Source: Poriferisodalis sp965221195
GTDB lineage: Bacteria > Actinomycetota > Acidimicrobiia > Acidimicrobiales > Poriferisodalaceae
DNA: 64,000 bases
NCBI GenBank assembly: GCA_965221195.1
Contig: OZ244864.1
Coordinates: forward strand, 62,001-126,000
Reading direction: 5' to 3'
This document shows, one piece after another, positions 35,010 through 44,309 of the stretch. A program made the position numbers and the translations under genes. Within the stretch, counting starts at the first letter, position 1. Every line of letters begins with the position of its first letter. The notes beneath the pieces were generated by a model. That model was not told the origin of the DNA. It was given only the letters and a program-made list of their open reading frames with translations, and made no database searches.

Positions 35010-36527
35010 TTGCAGACTTCAGCCACACAATCACGCTCGAACTCGGCACACTCGAACTCGGCACACTCCAACTCGGCACGCCCGAACTCGGCACGTCGGC
35101 TGCGGGCACGCCGCTGGGTCGTCGGATTGGTGTTGGCCCTGGCAGCGGGCACTGTGCCTTTCAACTCCGGCGATGTGCAGGCGCAGTCATCTAACGGAGA
35201 GGTATCAGATGAGGAGATGGCTCGCCTCTGCGCGCAAGTGGCTCGCATTAGGGCCACTCAGTCCAATGTGAGCAGCGCCGACCTGCGGGAGCGTCGAGAG
35301 CAGCTAAAGCAGGATCAAACAGAGCTTGAAGCGGCACTTCAAGAAGAAGAACGCATCCGCGAGGAAGCTCAAGCAGCGGTGCTCACCAAGGTTGGCGAAG
35401 TTGACATCGCTACCGCAAATGTGAACGAAGTGCTAGAGGCATTCGATCAACTGAAGCTGCTGGTGAACGGTCAGCGCGCCGACCTTGACCAGGCCGAACT
35501 GGAGCTGGCGGCGGCTGAGGCATCTGTCGAAGCGGGAATCCAACGCGTCTTGTCGCTTGACGCACAGAACGCCGAACTGGGCGAGCGAGTGGTGGATCTC
35601 ATCGTGCAGACCTACATCGGCCATGACGCTTCTGTGGAGGGTTCCTACGGCCTTGTGCGGACCGGGGACATCTACGATGCCGCTCGCATACGGGTGCTGA
35701 TCGGTGCCGCGCTGGGCGATCTTTCCGTGACCGGCGACGAGCTGCGTGCTCTGGGTGTAGACGCAGAGTTGGCAGTGCGAGAGTTCCAGCGCGCCGAGGA
35801 GCTGCGCGACATCCGTCGTGAAGAATCCGCACAGGCGCTAGAAGACCTCCTAGAGGCCGTGGAGCAAGAAGCGATCCTGCTCGAAGAGTTGGAGAATCGG
35901 CTCGACAAGTTGCTGATTGAGCAAGTGGTACTTGAAGAGTGGGATGCTGAAGCTGCTGAGGTGGTCGCAGCGACAACCAACCAGATCGCTGGCTCCATTT
36001 CCCAGCAGCAGCGCATCTCCACCGAACTCAAGCGCCGTGGCGATGCGGAGCGCTGTCGTGCATGGCAGGCAGAGCAAGAAGCCAAGCGGCGACGTGAGGG
36101 CATTGCCGGGCAGCCGACCAGCAACAGTTTCGACCGCAGCGAACTCACTTGGGTAGGTGGGATTCAGGTACACGAATCGATCGCCAACAACGTGCAAGCA
36201 CTGCTAGAGCACGCTCGGCGCGACGGCATCAGACTGACCGGGGGTGGCTACCGCAGCGGTGCTTCGCAGATCGCGCTGCGACGGGCCCATTGCGGCACGA
36301 GCGAGTGGGCGATCTACCGGAAACCCTCCTACCAGTGTCGGCCGCCCACGGCCCGGCCCGGGCGCTCCATGCACGAGCGCGGCTTGGCCATCGACTTCGT
36401 CCACAACGGACGCTCAGTCACCAGCCGCAATTCCACCGCATTTCGATGGCTGAGGGCCAACGCTGCGAGGTACGGCCTGTACAACCTGCCCAGCGAGCCG
36501 TGGCATTGGTCCACCAACGGCAACTGA
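35010..36527 (+). CDS. Secreted coiled-coil D,D-carboxypeptidase-like protein (VanY/M15 domain)
   Basis: 505 aa. An N-terminal Asn/Ser/Ala repeat is followed by a signal-like helix (WVVGLVLALAAGTVPF). A long coiled coil occupies about residues 85-360. The C-terminal 130 residues form an M15B VanY-like domain: TGGGYRSGASQ, HERGLAIDF (His/Asp zinc ligands) and EPWHWS. Likely cleaves stem peptides, with the coiled coil as spacer or regulator as in RipA-like enzymes. The TTG start is uncertain because the 5' end lies in a 15-bp repeat. Confidence 0.8.
   Translation: MQTSATQSRSNSAHSNSAHSNSARPNSARRLRARRWVVGLVLALAAGTVPFNSGDVQAQSSNGEVSDEEMARLCAQVARIRATQSNVSSADLRERREQLKQDQTELEAALQEEERIREEAQAAVLTKVGEVDIATANVNEVLEAFDQLKLLVNGQRADLDQAELELAAAEASVEAGIQRVLSLDAQNAELGERVVDLIVQTYIGHDASVEGSYGLVRTGDIYDAARIRVLIGAALGDLSVTGDELRALGVDAELAVREFQRAEELRDIRREESAQALEDLLEAVEQEAILLEELENRLDKLLIEQVVLEEWDAEAAEVVAATTNQIAGSISQQQRISTELKRRGDAERCRAWQAEQEAKRRREGIAGQPTSNSFDRSELTWVGGIQVHESIANNVQALLEHARRDGIRLTGGGYRSGASQIALRRAHCGTSEWAIYRKPSYQCRPPTARPGRSMHERGLAIDFVHNGRSVTSRNSTAFRWLRANAARYGLYNLPSEPWHWSTNGN
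35035..35098 (+). repeat. 15-bp coding tandem repeat
   Basis: Four AACTCGGCACACTCG-type units near the 5' end of the VanY-like gene, encoding NSAHS/NSARP. Confidence 0.85.
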
Positions 36528-36560
36528 CGCTCAGCAGCACCCGGTGACGCTCAGCAGCAC
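36525..36560. repeat. 16-bp duplication containing a stop codon
   Basis: TGACGCTCAGCAGCAC at 36525-36540 and again at 36545-36560 after a 4-bp spacer. The first TGA is the stop of the VanY-like gene. Confidence 0.9.
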
Positions 36561-36616
36561 TTGACTTTTGGCTACAACTGGCTTTCAGCAACTCAGCAGC
36601 TCAACGGCTCAACGAC

Positions 36617-38056
36617 TCATTTGGGCTGGGCTGCAACGGCCAGATTGTCCGCGAGGGCATCAATTTCCGCTAGGGCGGCTTGGAGGTCTTCGGCTATCTC
36701 GGCGGCCAGCACATCTGGGGTCGGCAGGTCATCGGCATCGGTGAGGCTCTCATCGCGCAGCCAGAACAAGTCAAGGCTGACCTTGTCGCGGGCGATCAGC
36801 TCGTCGTAGGCGTAGCGCCTGAACCGTTCCGACTCGGTGCGCTTGTGGCGTGAGTTGGCCCGGTAGCAGGCAACGAAATCGTCTAGGTCGCCCCGCCGCA
36901 GCGGGTTCTGCTTCAGCGTGAAGTGCTGGTTGGTGCGCAGGTCGTACACCCATAACTCACGCGTCCACGGGTTTTGTGCCCCCTCGCGGCGACGGAAAAA
37001 CAGCACGTTCGCTTTGACACCTTGGGCGTAGAAGATCCCCGTCGGCAGCCGCAGCAGCGTGTGAACCTCGCAGTCGTGGAGCAGTCGGCGGCGGATCGTC
37101 TCGCCTGCGCCCGCCTCAAACAGCACATTGTCTGGCACCACTACAGCTGCTTCGCCACCGATGCGCAGAAGGTTCACGACATGCTGAACAAAGTTGAGCT
37201 GCTTGTTGCGGGTAGTCGCCCAAAAGTCTTCCCTCTCGTAGCTATTTGATGATGATCGACCGAATGGCGGATTGGTCAAAACCATGTCGAACAGCTCGCC
37301 GGGGGTGTCCCGCAAAGCGTCGTCCACTCGGATTGGTGAGTCAGACTCGGGGCTCTCGATGCCGTGCAGCAGCATGTTCATCGCACACAGACGCGCTGGC
37401 AAATCGGCGATCTCCCAACCTGTGAATGCACCTGAGCGCAGATGGGCGACCTGTTCGGGTTCTAAGTGCGGGAACCGTTCGACAATCGATCTGTATGCAC
37501 CCAAGAAGAACCCGCCGGTACCGCAGGCCGGGTCGCAGATGCGATGGCCGGGATCAGGTGCCACCACATCGACGATGGCATTGATGAGCGCTCGCGGTGT
37601 GAAGTACTGCCCTGCTCCTTTTGCGCCCTCTTGAGCCGTCTTTTCGATCAGGCCTTCGTACGCGTCGCCCTTGAGGTCGGCGTCGTAGCTCATCCATTCG
37701 TGGAAATCGATGAACTCTTTGATGAGCTGCTCGAGCTTGGCCGGGGTCTGGATGCGATTGCGAGCCTTGCCGAACACCACGCCGAGCATGTCCTCGCCGC
37801 GGCCCAGCACCGAAAGGCATTCGTTGTAGTGGGCCTCAAGATCGGCACCCGAACGGCTCAGCAACGATTGCCAGTCGTGCTCCACCGGCACGATCCGGTC
37901 ACCGCCGAGCATCACATACTGCTCGTCAGCCATCTTCAGAAACAGCAGATACGTAAGCTGTTCGAGATAGTCGCCGTACGACAGACCATCGTCGCGCAAC
38001 ACATCGCAGAAGTCCCACAGCTTCTGCACCAACGCCTTCGGGTCGTGCGCGGACAT
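36617..38056 (-). CDS. hsdM: Type I restriction-modification DNA methyltransferase (M subunit)
   Basis: 479 aa N6-adenine methyltransferase. An N-terminal HsdM_N domain (LVQKLWDFCDVLRDDGLSYGDYLEQLTYLLFLKMADE) is followed by the SAM motif DPACGTGGFFLGAY near residue 170 and the catalytic NPPFG near residue 260. Length is normal. hsdS and hsdR lie 5-12 kb away on the same strand, separated by toxin-antitoxin genes and decayed methyltransferase sequence, so this locus is not a simple operon. Confidence 0.93.
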   Translation of the reverse strand: MSAHDPKALVQKLWDFCDVLRDDGLSYGDYLEQLTYLLFLKMADEQYVMLGGDRIVPVEHDWQSLLSRSGADLEAHYNECLSVLGRGEDMLGVVFGKARNRIQTPAKLEQLIKEFIDFHEWMSYDADLKGDAYEGLIEKTAQEGAKGAGQYFTPRALINAIVDVVAPDPGHRICDPACGTGGFFLGAYRSIVERFPHLEPEQVAHLRSGAFTGWEIADLPARLCAMNMLLHGIESPESDSPIRVDDALRDTPGELFDMVLTNPPFGRSSSNSYEREDFWATTRNKQLNFVQHVVNLLRIGGEAAVVVPDNVLFEAGAGETIRRRLLHDCEVHTLLRLPTGIFYAQGVKANVLFFRRREGAQNPWTRELWVYDLRTNQHFTLKQNPLRRGDLDDFVACYRANSRHKRTESERFRRYAYDELIARDKVSLDLFWLRDESLTDADDLPTPDVLAAEIAEDLQAALAEIDALADNLAVAAQPK

Positions 38057-38211
38057 CGGCTCACGCTACGCCACGAGGCCTGCCAACAAACGAGCCTTGC
38101 CGACAGAGGACAGTCTGTGGACCATCGACCTCAGGTGGGCTCGAAAGCACACGCATTCGGGTTAACCGTCGATCCCCGTAGGCAGCATCGATCGTGCCCA
38201 GCGCTCGAAGC

Positions 38212-38451
38212 TCACAGCGACGGATCTATCGCATCGTCGATATCAGACCGGAACCGGGCGGGATCTACATCGGGAAGTCGGCACCAACGCTCAAGCAACG
38301 TGACGGCATCGAGCGCCCGGCGAGGCAGTGGGCGCAGTTCTGCCACTGGCCGACCGGACCGTGTAACGGTGAGTCGCTCGCCCGCCTGAACACGTTCGAC
38401 CACCTCACCTCCATTATTGCGAAGCTGTCGAATGTTCACCTCGTCCATCAC
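38212..38451 (-). CDS. Phd/YefM-type antitoxin, no toxin gene seen
   Basis: 79 aa: the N-terminal DNA-binding segment NIRQLRNNGGEVVERVQAGERLTVTRSGRPVAEL is typical. The C-terminal tail should bind a VapC/PIN-type toxin, but downstream there is only a 17-codon frame that begins in the overlapping GTGA and resembles no known toxin. Hence an orphan, or a partner was deleted between it and hsdM. Confidence 0.8.
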   Translation of the reverse strand: MMDEVNIRQLRNNGGEVVERVQAGERLTVTRSGRPVAELRPLPRRALDAVTLLERWCRLPDVDPARFRSDIDDAIDPSL

Positions 38452-38585
38452 TTTATTGTATTACCTGTGATGCGACTTCTCACCGACTAGGCTATGGTCG
38501 CCAAAAGCATGAAAATAACTTGAAATATATCTAAATTGGCAACAATATCCAGGCAATAGCCAGCCTCCACAAGCGCATCGCAAGA

Positions 38586-38813
38586 ATGCGCCGCAACCCC
38601 CAAGGCGTCTCTTGGGCTGAGCTCGTCGGTGTCTGCGATGCGCTGTTAGGCAAGCCTGCACGCATCACAGGCAGCCACCGCATCTACGATGTGCGGTGGA
38701 CGGCATCGCGTCTGCTGGTCTTACAGCCGCGCGGCTCCAGCGCCAAGCCGTACCAAGTCCGCCAAGTGCTCCAAGCCATCGACGAACTGGGAAGCCGCAA
38801 TGGTCACACTTGA
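38586..38813 (+). CDS. HicA-like mRNA interferase toxin
   Basis: 75 aa with the double-stranded RNA-binding-like HicA pattern: PQGVSWAELVGVCDALLGKPARITGSHRIYDVRW, including the SH catalytic His, then SAKPYQVRQVLQAIDEL. The 14-bp overlap with the next gene, which looks like hicB, supports the pair. Upstream is an AT-rich stretch (38505-38555). Confidence 0.8.
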   Translation: MRRNPQGVSWAELVGVCDALLGKPARITGSHRIYDVRWTASRLLVLQPRGSSAKPYQVRQVLQAIDELGSRNGHT

Positions 38814-39030
38814 AATCCAAGACGCGTACCGCTTCTGGACAGAATGGTCCGAAGAGGATCAAGAATGGGTCGGCCTGTGCGATGCCTTCCCGCTCATGAG
38901 CTGGCTGGAACCCGAACGCGCGGCAGCCGAGGTCGGCATCCGATCGGTCGTCGCTGAGGCGATCAAGATGCTGAAAGTCGAGGGCAAGCCGCTGCCGCCG
39001 CCATCCGGACCGATGAACGGCAAGCCGTAG
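38800..39030 (+). CDS. HicB-like antitoxin
   Basis: 76 aa, ATG overlapping hicA. The sequence has the degenerate RNase H-like HicB pattern: WTEWSEEDQEWVGLCDAFPLMSWL, then the helix EPERAAAEVGIRSVVAEAIKML and the PLPPP tail. No C-terminal DNA-binding domain is present, so autoregulation may rely on another factor. Confidence 0.8.
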   Translation: MVTLEIQDAYRFWTEWSEEDQEWVGLCDAFPLMSWLEPERAAAEVGIRSVVAEAIKMLKVEGKPLPPPSGPMNGKP

Positions 39031-39066
39031 GATGTCGGCTTGACAATGAAAATACAGTGAATAGCT

Positions 39067-39342
39067 GTGAGTGACAGAACCACGATTCATTTCTTGATCG
39101 TCTACGACCATGAGGCACGCAGACAGGTCAGCATGACCACCTTCCGCGACAGCAGATCAGCAGTGGCGGCCTACGACGCAACGGAGCAGGAGTACGAGGA
39201 TCAGCCTCGGGTTGAGGTAGTGCTTCTCGGTTCGCACTCCGAGGACTCCATCCGGGTCACACACCCTGTCTACTTTCAGTCGGGCCCGCTCAACGCGGAC
39301 GAGCTGTTCAAGCCGTTCAAGGACCTACTCAAGCAGGTCTGA
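39067..39342 (+). CDS. Uncharacterised 91-aa protein after hicAB
   Basis: GTG start 36 bp after hicB. The sequence is alpha/beta (FLIVYDHEARRQVSMTTF, EVVLLGSHSEDSIRVTHPVYF) with a final helix DELFKPFKDLLKQV. A TTGACA box at 39040 could be a promoter element. Possibly a third member of the toxin-antitoxin module. No family recognised. Confidence 0.55.
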   Translation: MSDRTTIHFLIVYDHEARRQVSMTTFRDSRSAVAAYDATEQEYEDQPRVEVVLLGSHSEDSIRVTHPVYFQSGPLNADELFKPFKDLLKQV

Positions 39343-39513
39343 AGCGCGCAGACCCCAGAAAACCCAGCCTCGGCAACCAAACATAAGACCAGCGCGCACA
39401 CCGGTACCGTCAACACGCTGGCAACATACCCACCGTATCCATCTAGCAACTAGACGGGGAAAGACGCCTAATTGCCTTGGCTCCTCAGTATGCAATGAAG
39501 TTAGCTTGATGCA

Positions 39514-40250
39514 ATGCCTCGTGACTTGCCCCCTGTAGAAGCCACTGCGAGCAATCTCACTGCCGTTGACTTGTTTGCCGGAGCTGGCGGCTCAAGCCAG
39601 GGACTCCGAGATGCAGGCTTCCGCGTGGTGGGCGCAGTAGAGAACGACAAGGATGCTGGGGCTGCGAGACAGCGACGACGAGCGCAATGACCTGATCGCG
39701 CAGGCGTGGCGCTTCGCAGACGAGCTTTGCCCCGCAGCAGTTTTGATCGAAAACGTCCCCGGCCTGGCCCGCGACTCTCGTTGGGATCAACTGCACGACA
39801 CCGCCATCGCACGCGGCTACAGCTTCGGCTCGTGGACAGTCAACGCCACCGACTTCGGTGTTCCCCAGCGCCGCCGTCGGCTGATTGGCATCGCAGTGCA
39901 TCACCCAAGTGTCTCGTTCCCAAGTGCGTTGCCCGACCTACTGCCCCACTCGTTCGAAGTCGCGCCGCCGCATGCCAGCGACGTGATCGGTCAAGCCGGA
40001 GATATTTCTACCACCACGGACCCGCTGCATAGGGCACGAGTGCCCACGCCGAAGGTCCTTGAGCGCATCCGCCACATACCAGTCGGCGGCAACCACTTCG
40101 ACCTGCCCAACCATCTACAACTCGATTGTCACAAACGGCTGCGCGACTCTGGACGCTCAGCCGCTACCGGTCCTTACAGCCGCATTGCGTTGACCGGTCC
40201 CGCCCCCACCATGACTACCCGCTGCACCACGCCGTCATGCGGCCGATTCG
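39514..40250 (+). pseudogene. Decayed C5-cytosine DNA methyltransferase
   Basis: The first 58 codons carry motif I (DLFAGAGGSSQGLRDAGF and AVEND) and end at a TGA. The rest continues in another frame from 39653: DDERNDLI, ENVPG (motif VI), VPQRRRRLIGI (motif VIII) and a TRD end (GPAPTMTTRCTT). The region holding motif IV (PCQ, with the catalytic Cys) is missing between the two frames, and motifs IX-X at the 3' end are replaced by unrelated sequence. An internal deletion with frameshift plus a 3' truncation would explain this; it cannot be active. Confidence 0.88.
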
Positions 40251-41055
40251 TACATGCGACATGCACCTATACGACCCAGACGGGCAACCCCTCTCCAGCG
40301 GTACTCGCATCACGTTGCTTTCGCTTCGTCCGCGCCGTGCGTTGAACGATAGCCAGTTTCGTCGGTCACTTGCTCGACGTTTCGCGCTGGACTCGGAGCA
40401 GATGCGCATCGTTGTCAACGGCGAAGACATCGGTCGATTCGATCTCGATTTAGACATAAAATTCCCCAAAGAGAACCATCTCTTGGATGATGTGCATGTG
40501 CATCAAGACGGCTGGGGAGAGTCAACAATCGACGGAAGACCCGTGCGCTGGTGGGTCGGCTTCACAGAAAAGCCACTACGTGAGAAAGAACTACAAGGCA
40601 TTTCGGTACTAGCGCGCGGCAAGCTCGTCCAGCGTCCGTTTTTCTTCCAACAGACGGCCGGTGCAGAAGGCCAGTTAGGACAGGAATATTCGGTCGGCGA
40701 GGTACAGGCCGACTGGTTGGACGAAGGCCACGACATCGAAGATGATCTGATTCAAGCAAATCGCGACCAGCTGCAACTCGCCGATGTCAAAGACACCTAT
40801 CTGCTTCGCGCCGAAGACTACCGCGGTCAAGGAACATTCTCAGCCGACTTGTTTTCGGCATTGCAGGAATGTGCAGACCTGTACCAACATGGCCTGCTTA
40901 ATTTCGGCGGTGAAGTCGTGTTCGGTCTCACCGATATCAAGCCTGCATCAATGCAGCTGCAAGGTGTGGGCGGCGTGCTCCATCGGCTCATGCGGCTTCA
41001 CGAAATACCTCAGCAAGACATCTCCCCCATTGCACACCGATTGGGTCCTGACTAG
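40250..41055 (+). pseudogene. Fragment of a GHKL/MORC-like ATPase joined to unknown C-terminus
   Basis: An open frame from about 40257 starts in the middle of a protein: LYDPDGQPLSSGTRITLLS is a GHKL motif-III-like GT-x-I segment, and GISVLARGKLVQRPFFFQ followed by VGEVQADWLD resembles the transducer part of MORC-type ATPases found beside cytosine methyltransferases. The N-terminal ATP site (Asn motif) is absent. After about 40790 the sequence changes character (FSALQECADLYQHGLLNFGGEVVFGL), perhaps another gene's 3' end. Likely a fusion scar. Confidence 0.55.
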
Positions 41056-41068
41056 CCTTGGCTGTGGG

Positions 41069-42844
41069 TCACCGGCGGCGGTAGTTGAGCAGTGACGAGC
41101 GCCCTTCGATGGCGACGACTGTGACCAGCAGCGCTGAACCATCGGAGTCTTCAAGCCGAAGCTGCTCAGTGCCGGGGGCGAAGCGCACTGGCTGCTGCTG
41201 GCCGCCATTGATCGCGACGTTGCCCGCATACAGGTAGGTGCGGTCGTAGGTGTCACGGACGGGGTTCAGCAGGCCCGCCAAGCCCGGTAGGTGGCCGGTG
41301 GACTCGGCGAACACCGCCGACCCGCCGTCGGGCGTTGCTGTGAGTTCTATAGCCAAGGCTCGCTCCGCAGGCACCCAACCACGCTCTACGTGGGCGGCGC
41401 AGCCCTCGCTTGCTGCAAACACCGTCATCGGCAGCTCGGCCGAGTGCAGTTCGAGTCGCGCTTCGCCGTGTGCGTCGGCCACGGCGCGCTTCCATGTCTT
41501 GTTCGGAAACAGCGCCAGCACGGTTGCCCCCTCCAGCGGCACCCCAGCGCAACGCACCGTGACGACAGGGGTCGCAGGCTCTGCCGGAAGCGGTGCAGCG
41601 GGAATGGTCAGGCACAGCTCTTCGCCGTCGAGCAGCCGCCATGTCGGCAGCTTGCCGGTGAGCGCCTCGGTCTTGTTTCGGATGATGGCCACACCGTCGC
41701 CGCGGCGCTCCATGAAATAGCTCCGCCCCGCAGCGTCGATGCCGCTCGCGTCGAGCCGTCCGAACACCGACGTAAGCAGTTCGTTGCGGGTCGCCTGCCG
41801 TTCCCCCATGCTGTCGATGCTCAAACTGTTCGGCAACGACCCGGGCGAGCACAGCTCGAGACGGTCTGAATACATCGACAGGCGGATCCTGCCCGAGTGC
41901 AGCGCATAGTCCCGGTGAACCACGGCATTCACCATGGCCTCGAAGACCGCTGCGAGGCTGTACTCGGGCATGTCTTGCCTCGCAGGTGTCTTGCGGGCGC
42001 TGACGCGCATGTTCCGCTTCACGAAGGCCACCGCATCACGCACTTGGCGGTCAAGCGGCCCGCCGATGTCCTGGGCGTCAAGCTGCCCCGACGCCCGGTC
42101 TGCGCCGCGGTAATGCACTGCTGAGATCACCGCAGTCGGAAGCAACTCGGCTGGCTGGCGCACGCACATCAGCAGGCCTGCCACCGAGGCGCGCTGCGCA
42201 CCGGTGTCGTCTTGGGTGAGCAGGCCCAGCTTGGCGAGGCCCACCTGCGGATCCGCTAGGCCGGCATCGCTGAGCAGCGGCCGCCACAGGTCTTCCTCCA
42301 GCGTCGAGAAACCGGTTTCAGGCACCGGCTGATGGTCGAACCCCACAAACCGGGCCTGACCGCGGCGCTGCGCCAGCCGCAGCCGCTCATCGGGTGACAT
42401 CGGCACTTTCGCAGCACCGACACGCTGAAACGCACCGCCCGGACCGTCATGCTGAGCGTCGCTCTGAGGCACGGCAACCAACAAGAACGCTCGACTTTGC
42501 AGCTCTCTGCGATAGGTCCGCACACGCACCGGCGGTTTGATCGAGTCAGTGCTCACATTCCGCACCATCAGCTCGACTGCGTCCAACTGCTCTCGCGACA
42601 CGCCGACCACGTCACCCGCATCGGTGACTCCGAGCAGCAGCACTCCACCATCAGTGTTCGCAAACGCCGTTATCGAATCAGCCCAGGAATTTCGCTGGTG
42701 AGATACGACATCGGCACCGCGGAACTCGACCTCTTTGAACTCCCATCCGCTGTCTTCACCCAGACGAATTTGACGCTCGATCACTTCGTCGGGAAACGGC
42801 ACCTCAGGCTCTTGGCCGACCCCTGTCACGTCGTCGCTCATCAT
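41069..42844 (-). CDS. AlbA_2/Schlafen-like ATP-binding protein
   Basis: 591 aa. The N-terminal AlbA_2 domain shows GWEFKEVEFRG and FANTDGGVLLLGVTDAG. A central HATPase_c_4-type region has NAVVHRDYALHSGRIRLSMYSDRLELCSPG. The C-terminal 170 residues are beta-rich, with VRCAGVPLEGATVLALFPNK like a carboxypeptidase-regulatory Ig fold. Such proteins often sit in type I restriction loci and other defence islands. It lies 67 bp after hsdS on the same strand. Confidence 0.85.
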   Translation of the reverse strand: MMSDDVTGVGQEPEVPFPDEVIERQIRLGEDSGWEFKEVEFRGADVVSHQRNSWADSITAFANTDGGVLLLGVTDAGDVVGVSREQLDAVELMVRNVSTDSIKPPVRVRTYRRELQSRAFLLVAVPQSDAQHDGPGGAFQRVGAAKVPMSPDERLRLAQRRGQARFVGFDHQPVPETGFSTLEEDLWRPLLSDAGLADPQVGLAKLGLLTQDDTGAQRASVAGLLMCVRQPAELLPTAVISAVHYRGADRASGQLDAQDIGGPLDRQVRDAVAFVKRNMRVSARKTPARQDMPEYSLAAVFEAMVNAVVHRDYALHSGRIRLSMYSDRLELCSPGSLPNSLSIDSMGERQATRNELLTSVFGRLDASGIDAAGRSYFMERRGDGVAIIRNKTEALTGKLPTWRLLDGEELCLTIPAAPLPAEPATPVVTVRCAGVPLEGATVLALFPNKTWKRAVADAHGEARLELHSAELPMTVFAASEGCAAHVERGWVPAERALAIELTATPDGGSAVFAESTGHLPGLAGLLNPVRDTYDRTYLYAGNVAINGGQQQPVRFAPGTEQLRLEDSDGSALLVTVVAIEGRSSLLNYRRR

Positions 42845-42911
42845 GCACCTGGCCCGTTGCTGACTGATCTTCTGATGCAGGTCGTGTCACCGGCGGAAGT
42901 TGCGTTGTCGT

Positions 42912-44309
42912 TCATGATGCGCTCGCCTTGATGCGTTCCAGCATGGCCGATGCCGGCTCGTCGGTCGGGTCTTGCGGCACAAGGCGACCAGCAAACGCCG
43001 TCATTAGCACCGAGCGCCGCGTGGCGTCGAGCTTTTTCCTCGCTGCTGCGACCGTGGCTGCGGCAGCGTCGAGGCGGGAGAAGTGCTCTTCAATGGCAGC
43101 CACAATCCGCTCCTGCTCAGCCCGCGAACAGACGTAGACGGCTGTCGAAAGGAGATCCTTCCTCTTGAGATTGTTGATGTTCGTGCCCGCCGCCGCATTG
43201 CGCCACAACCTCCTGACGCGATCGCCTTGGAGCCAGTACGAGAGAAAAGCGGGTTGAATGCCAGAATGAGGACGCAGCACTGCCATAAACGCGCCATGCG
43301 CGCCAGCCCAATCCTTCCTGACCAAGGCCGACTTACCGACAACGGAAAGGCTGCCGCTTGATGTCGCGATGAGTGTGTCACCTTGACACAGGTACTGCTC
43401 AAGGGCAACCCGCTCAGCGGGGACGTAGACCAAGTCCTCATCAACTCGGATTCGGCCGTCCTGCACATTCCCCGCCCGAACTACCGGAATGAGACCTACG
43501 TCGGGCTGACTTGATGCTTCGTGCTTTTTGAACGTGACACCACGAACGAGCGTGGCTACATCACCGACCGTGGTCTGGACCCAGCCGGGAGGTAGTTCTG
43601 TCGTCACGCTGTGGAGGTCTCGATCACGCGGCGAGCGGGCTGACTTGATGCTGCGCGAATCGGCGATGCTGTGAAGCGTTTCCGAGGCCGATTTGTCGGT
43701 TGGATCTTGGGGTACAAGGCGACCGGCAAACGCGGTCGCTAGCACCGAACGGCGCATGAGCTCGATCCGCTGCTCCACTCTCCCCAACGACTCCTCGGCA
43801 GCGTCGAGGCGGGAGAAGTGCTCTTCAATGGCAGCCACAATCCGCTCCTGCTCAGCCCGCGGTGGCACCGGCACCAACTGTTCAAGGATCGGCCCAGACT
43901 TGGCGCGGGTGTGAGAACCCGTCGCCCCTTCAACGGCCAGACGTATCCAAGCTCGGAATCGGGGAGACGAGAGGTAGTAGCGCAAGCACGGGGCCATCTG
44001 CGGCTCGTGCGGCCGCAGTACCAAGTACTCCGTTGACGCAACCTGCGGAAGGCCTGCGCTAGGACCAACAATCCACACACGATTTATCCGCGGGTTGATC
44101 TTGCAGAGAAGCACATCGTGCTCCTCAACCGGACGTTTACCGCTCTTGACCGACTCACCGTTGACCTGCTCAGGCAGCCCCGTCGCAAACGCGGGCACAC
44201 TGTAGAGGTCGAAGATGGTACCCGGCTCCGGTGCAACTTGGCCCCGGACTTCTGCCCCTAAATCGCCGAGTCGCACTCGCTCCCAGCTGGGAGGCAGTTC
44301 TGTCGTCAC
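42912..44309 (-). CDS. hsdS: Type I restriction specificity (S) subunit
   Basis: 465 aa from a GTG at 44309; the frame stays open to a TTG at 44450. Two target-recognition domains (after TTELPPSWERVRLGDL and TTELPPGWVQTTVGDV) alternate with conserved helical regions (EQERIVAAIEEHFSRLDAAEES and EQERIVAAIEEHFSRLDAAAAT). Each conserved region ends in RRSVL-TAFAGRLVPQDPTD. The halves read as a duplicated half-subunit. The extra 5' part (44310-44450) repeats the linker RLVPQDPTDKSATEML, so it is the tail of a third, lost unit. Confidence 0.9.
   Translation of the reverse strand: MTTELPPSWERVRLGDLGAEVRGQVAPEPGTIFDLYSVPAFATGLPEQVNGESVKSGKRPVEEHDVLLCKINPRINRVWIVGPSAGLPQVASTEYLVLRPHEPQMAPCLRYYLSSPRFRAWIRLAVEGATGSHTRAKSGPILEQLVPVPPRAEQERIVAAIEEHFSRLDAAEESLGRVEQRIELMRRSVLATAFAGRLVPQDPTDKSASETLHSIADSRSIKSARSPRDRDLHSVTTELPPGWVQTTVGDVATLVRGVTFKKHEASSQPDVGLIPVVRAGNVQDGRIRVDEDLVYVPAERVALEQYLCQGDTLIATSSGSLSVVGKSALVRKDWAGAHGAFMAVLRPHSGIQPAFLSYWLQGDRVRRLWRNAAAGTNINNLKRKDLLSTAVYVCSRAEQERIVAAIEEHFSRLDAAAATVAAARKKLDATRRSVLMTAFAGRLVPQDPTDEPASAMLERIKASAS
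43062..43861 (-). repeat. 65-bp identical direct repeats inside hsdS
   Basis: 43062-43126 and 43797-43861 are base-for-base identical, in the conserved helical regions of the two halves. A second long near-identical pair covers about 43588-43725 and 44288-44424. Recombination between copies would delete or swap a target-recognition domain. Confidence 0.9.

Noticed and set aside
38057..38211. 17-codon frame overlapping the Phd antitoxin stop as a toxin gene
   Set aside because: Too short and without PIN or RelE-like features.
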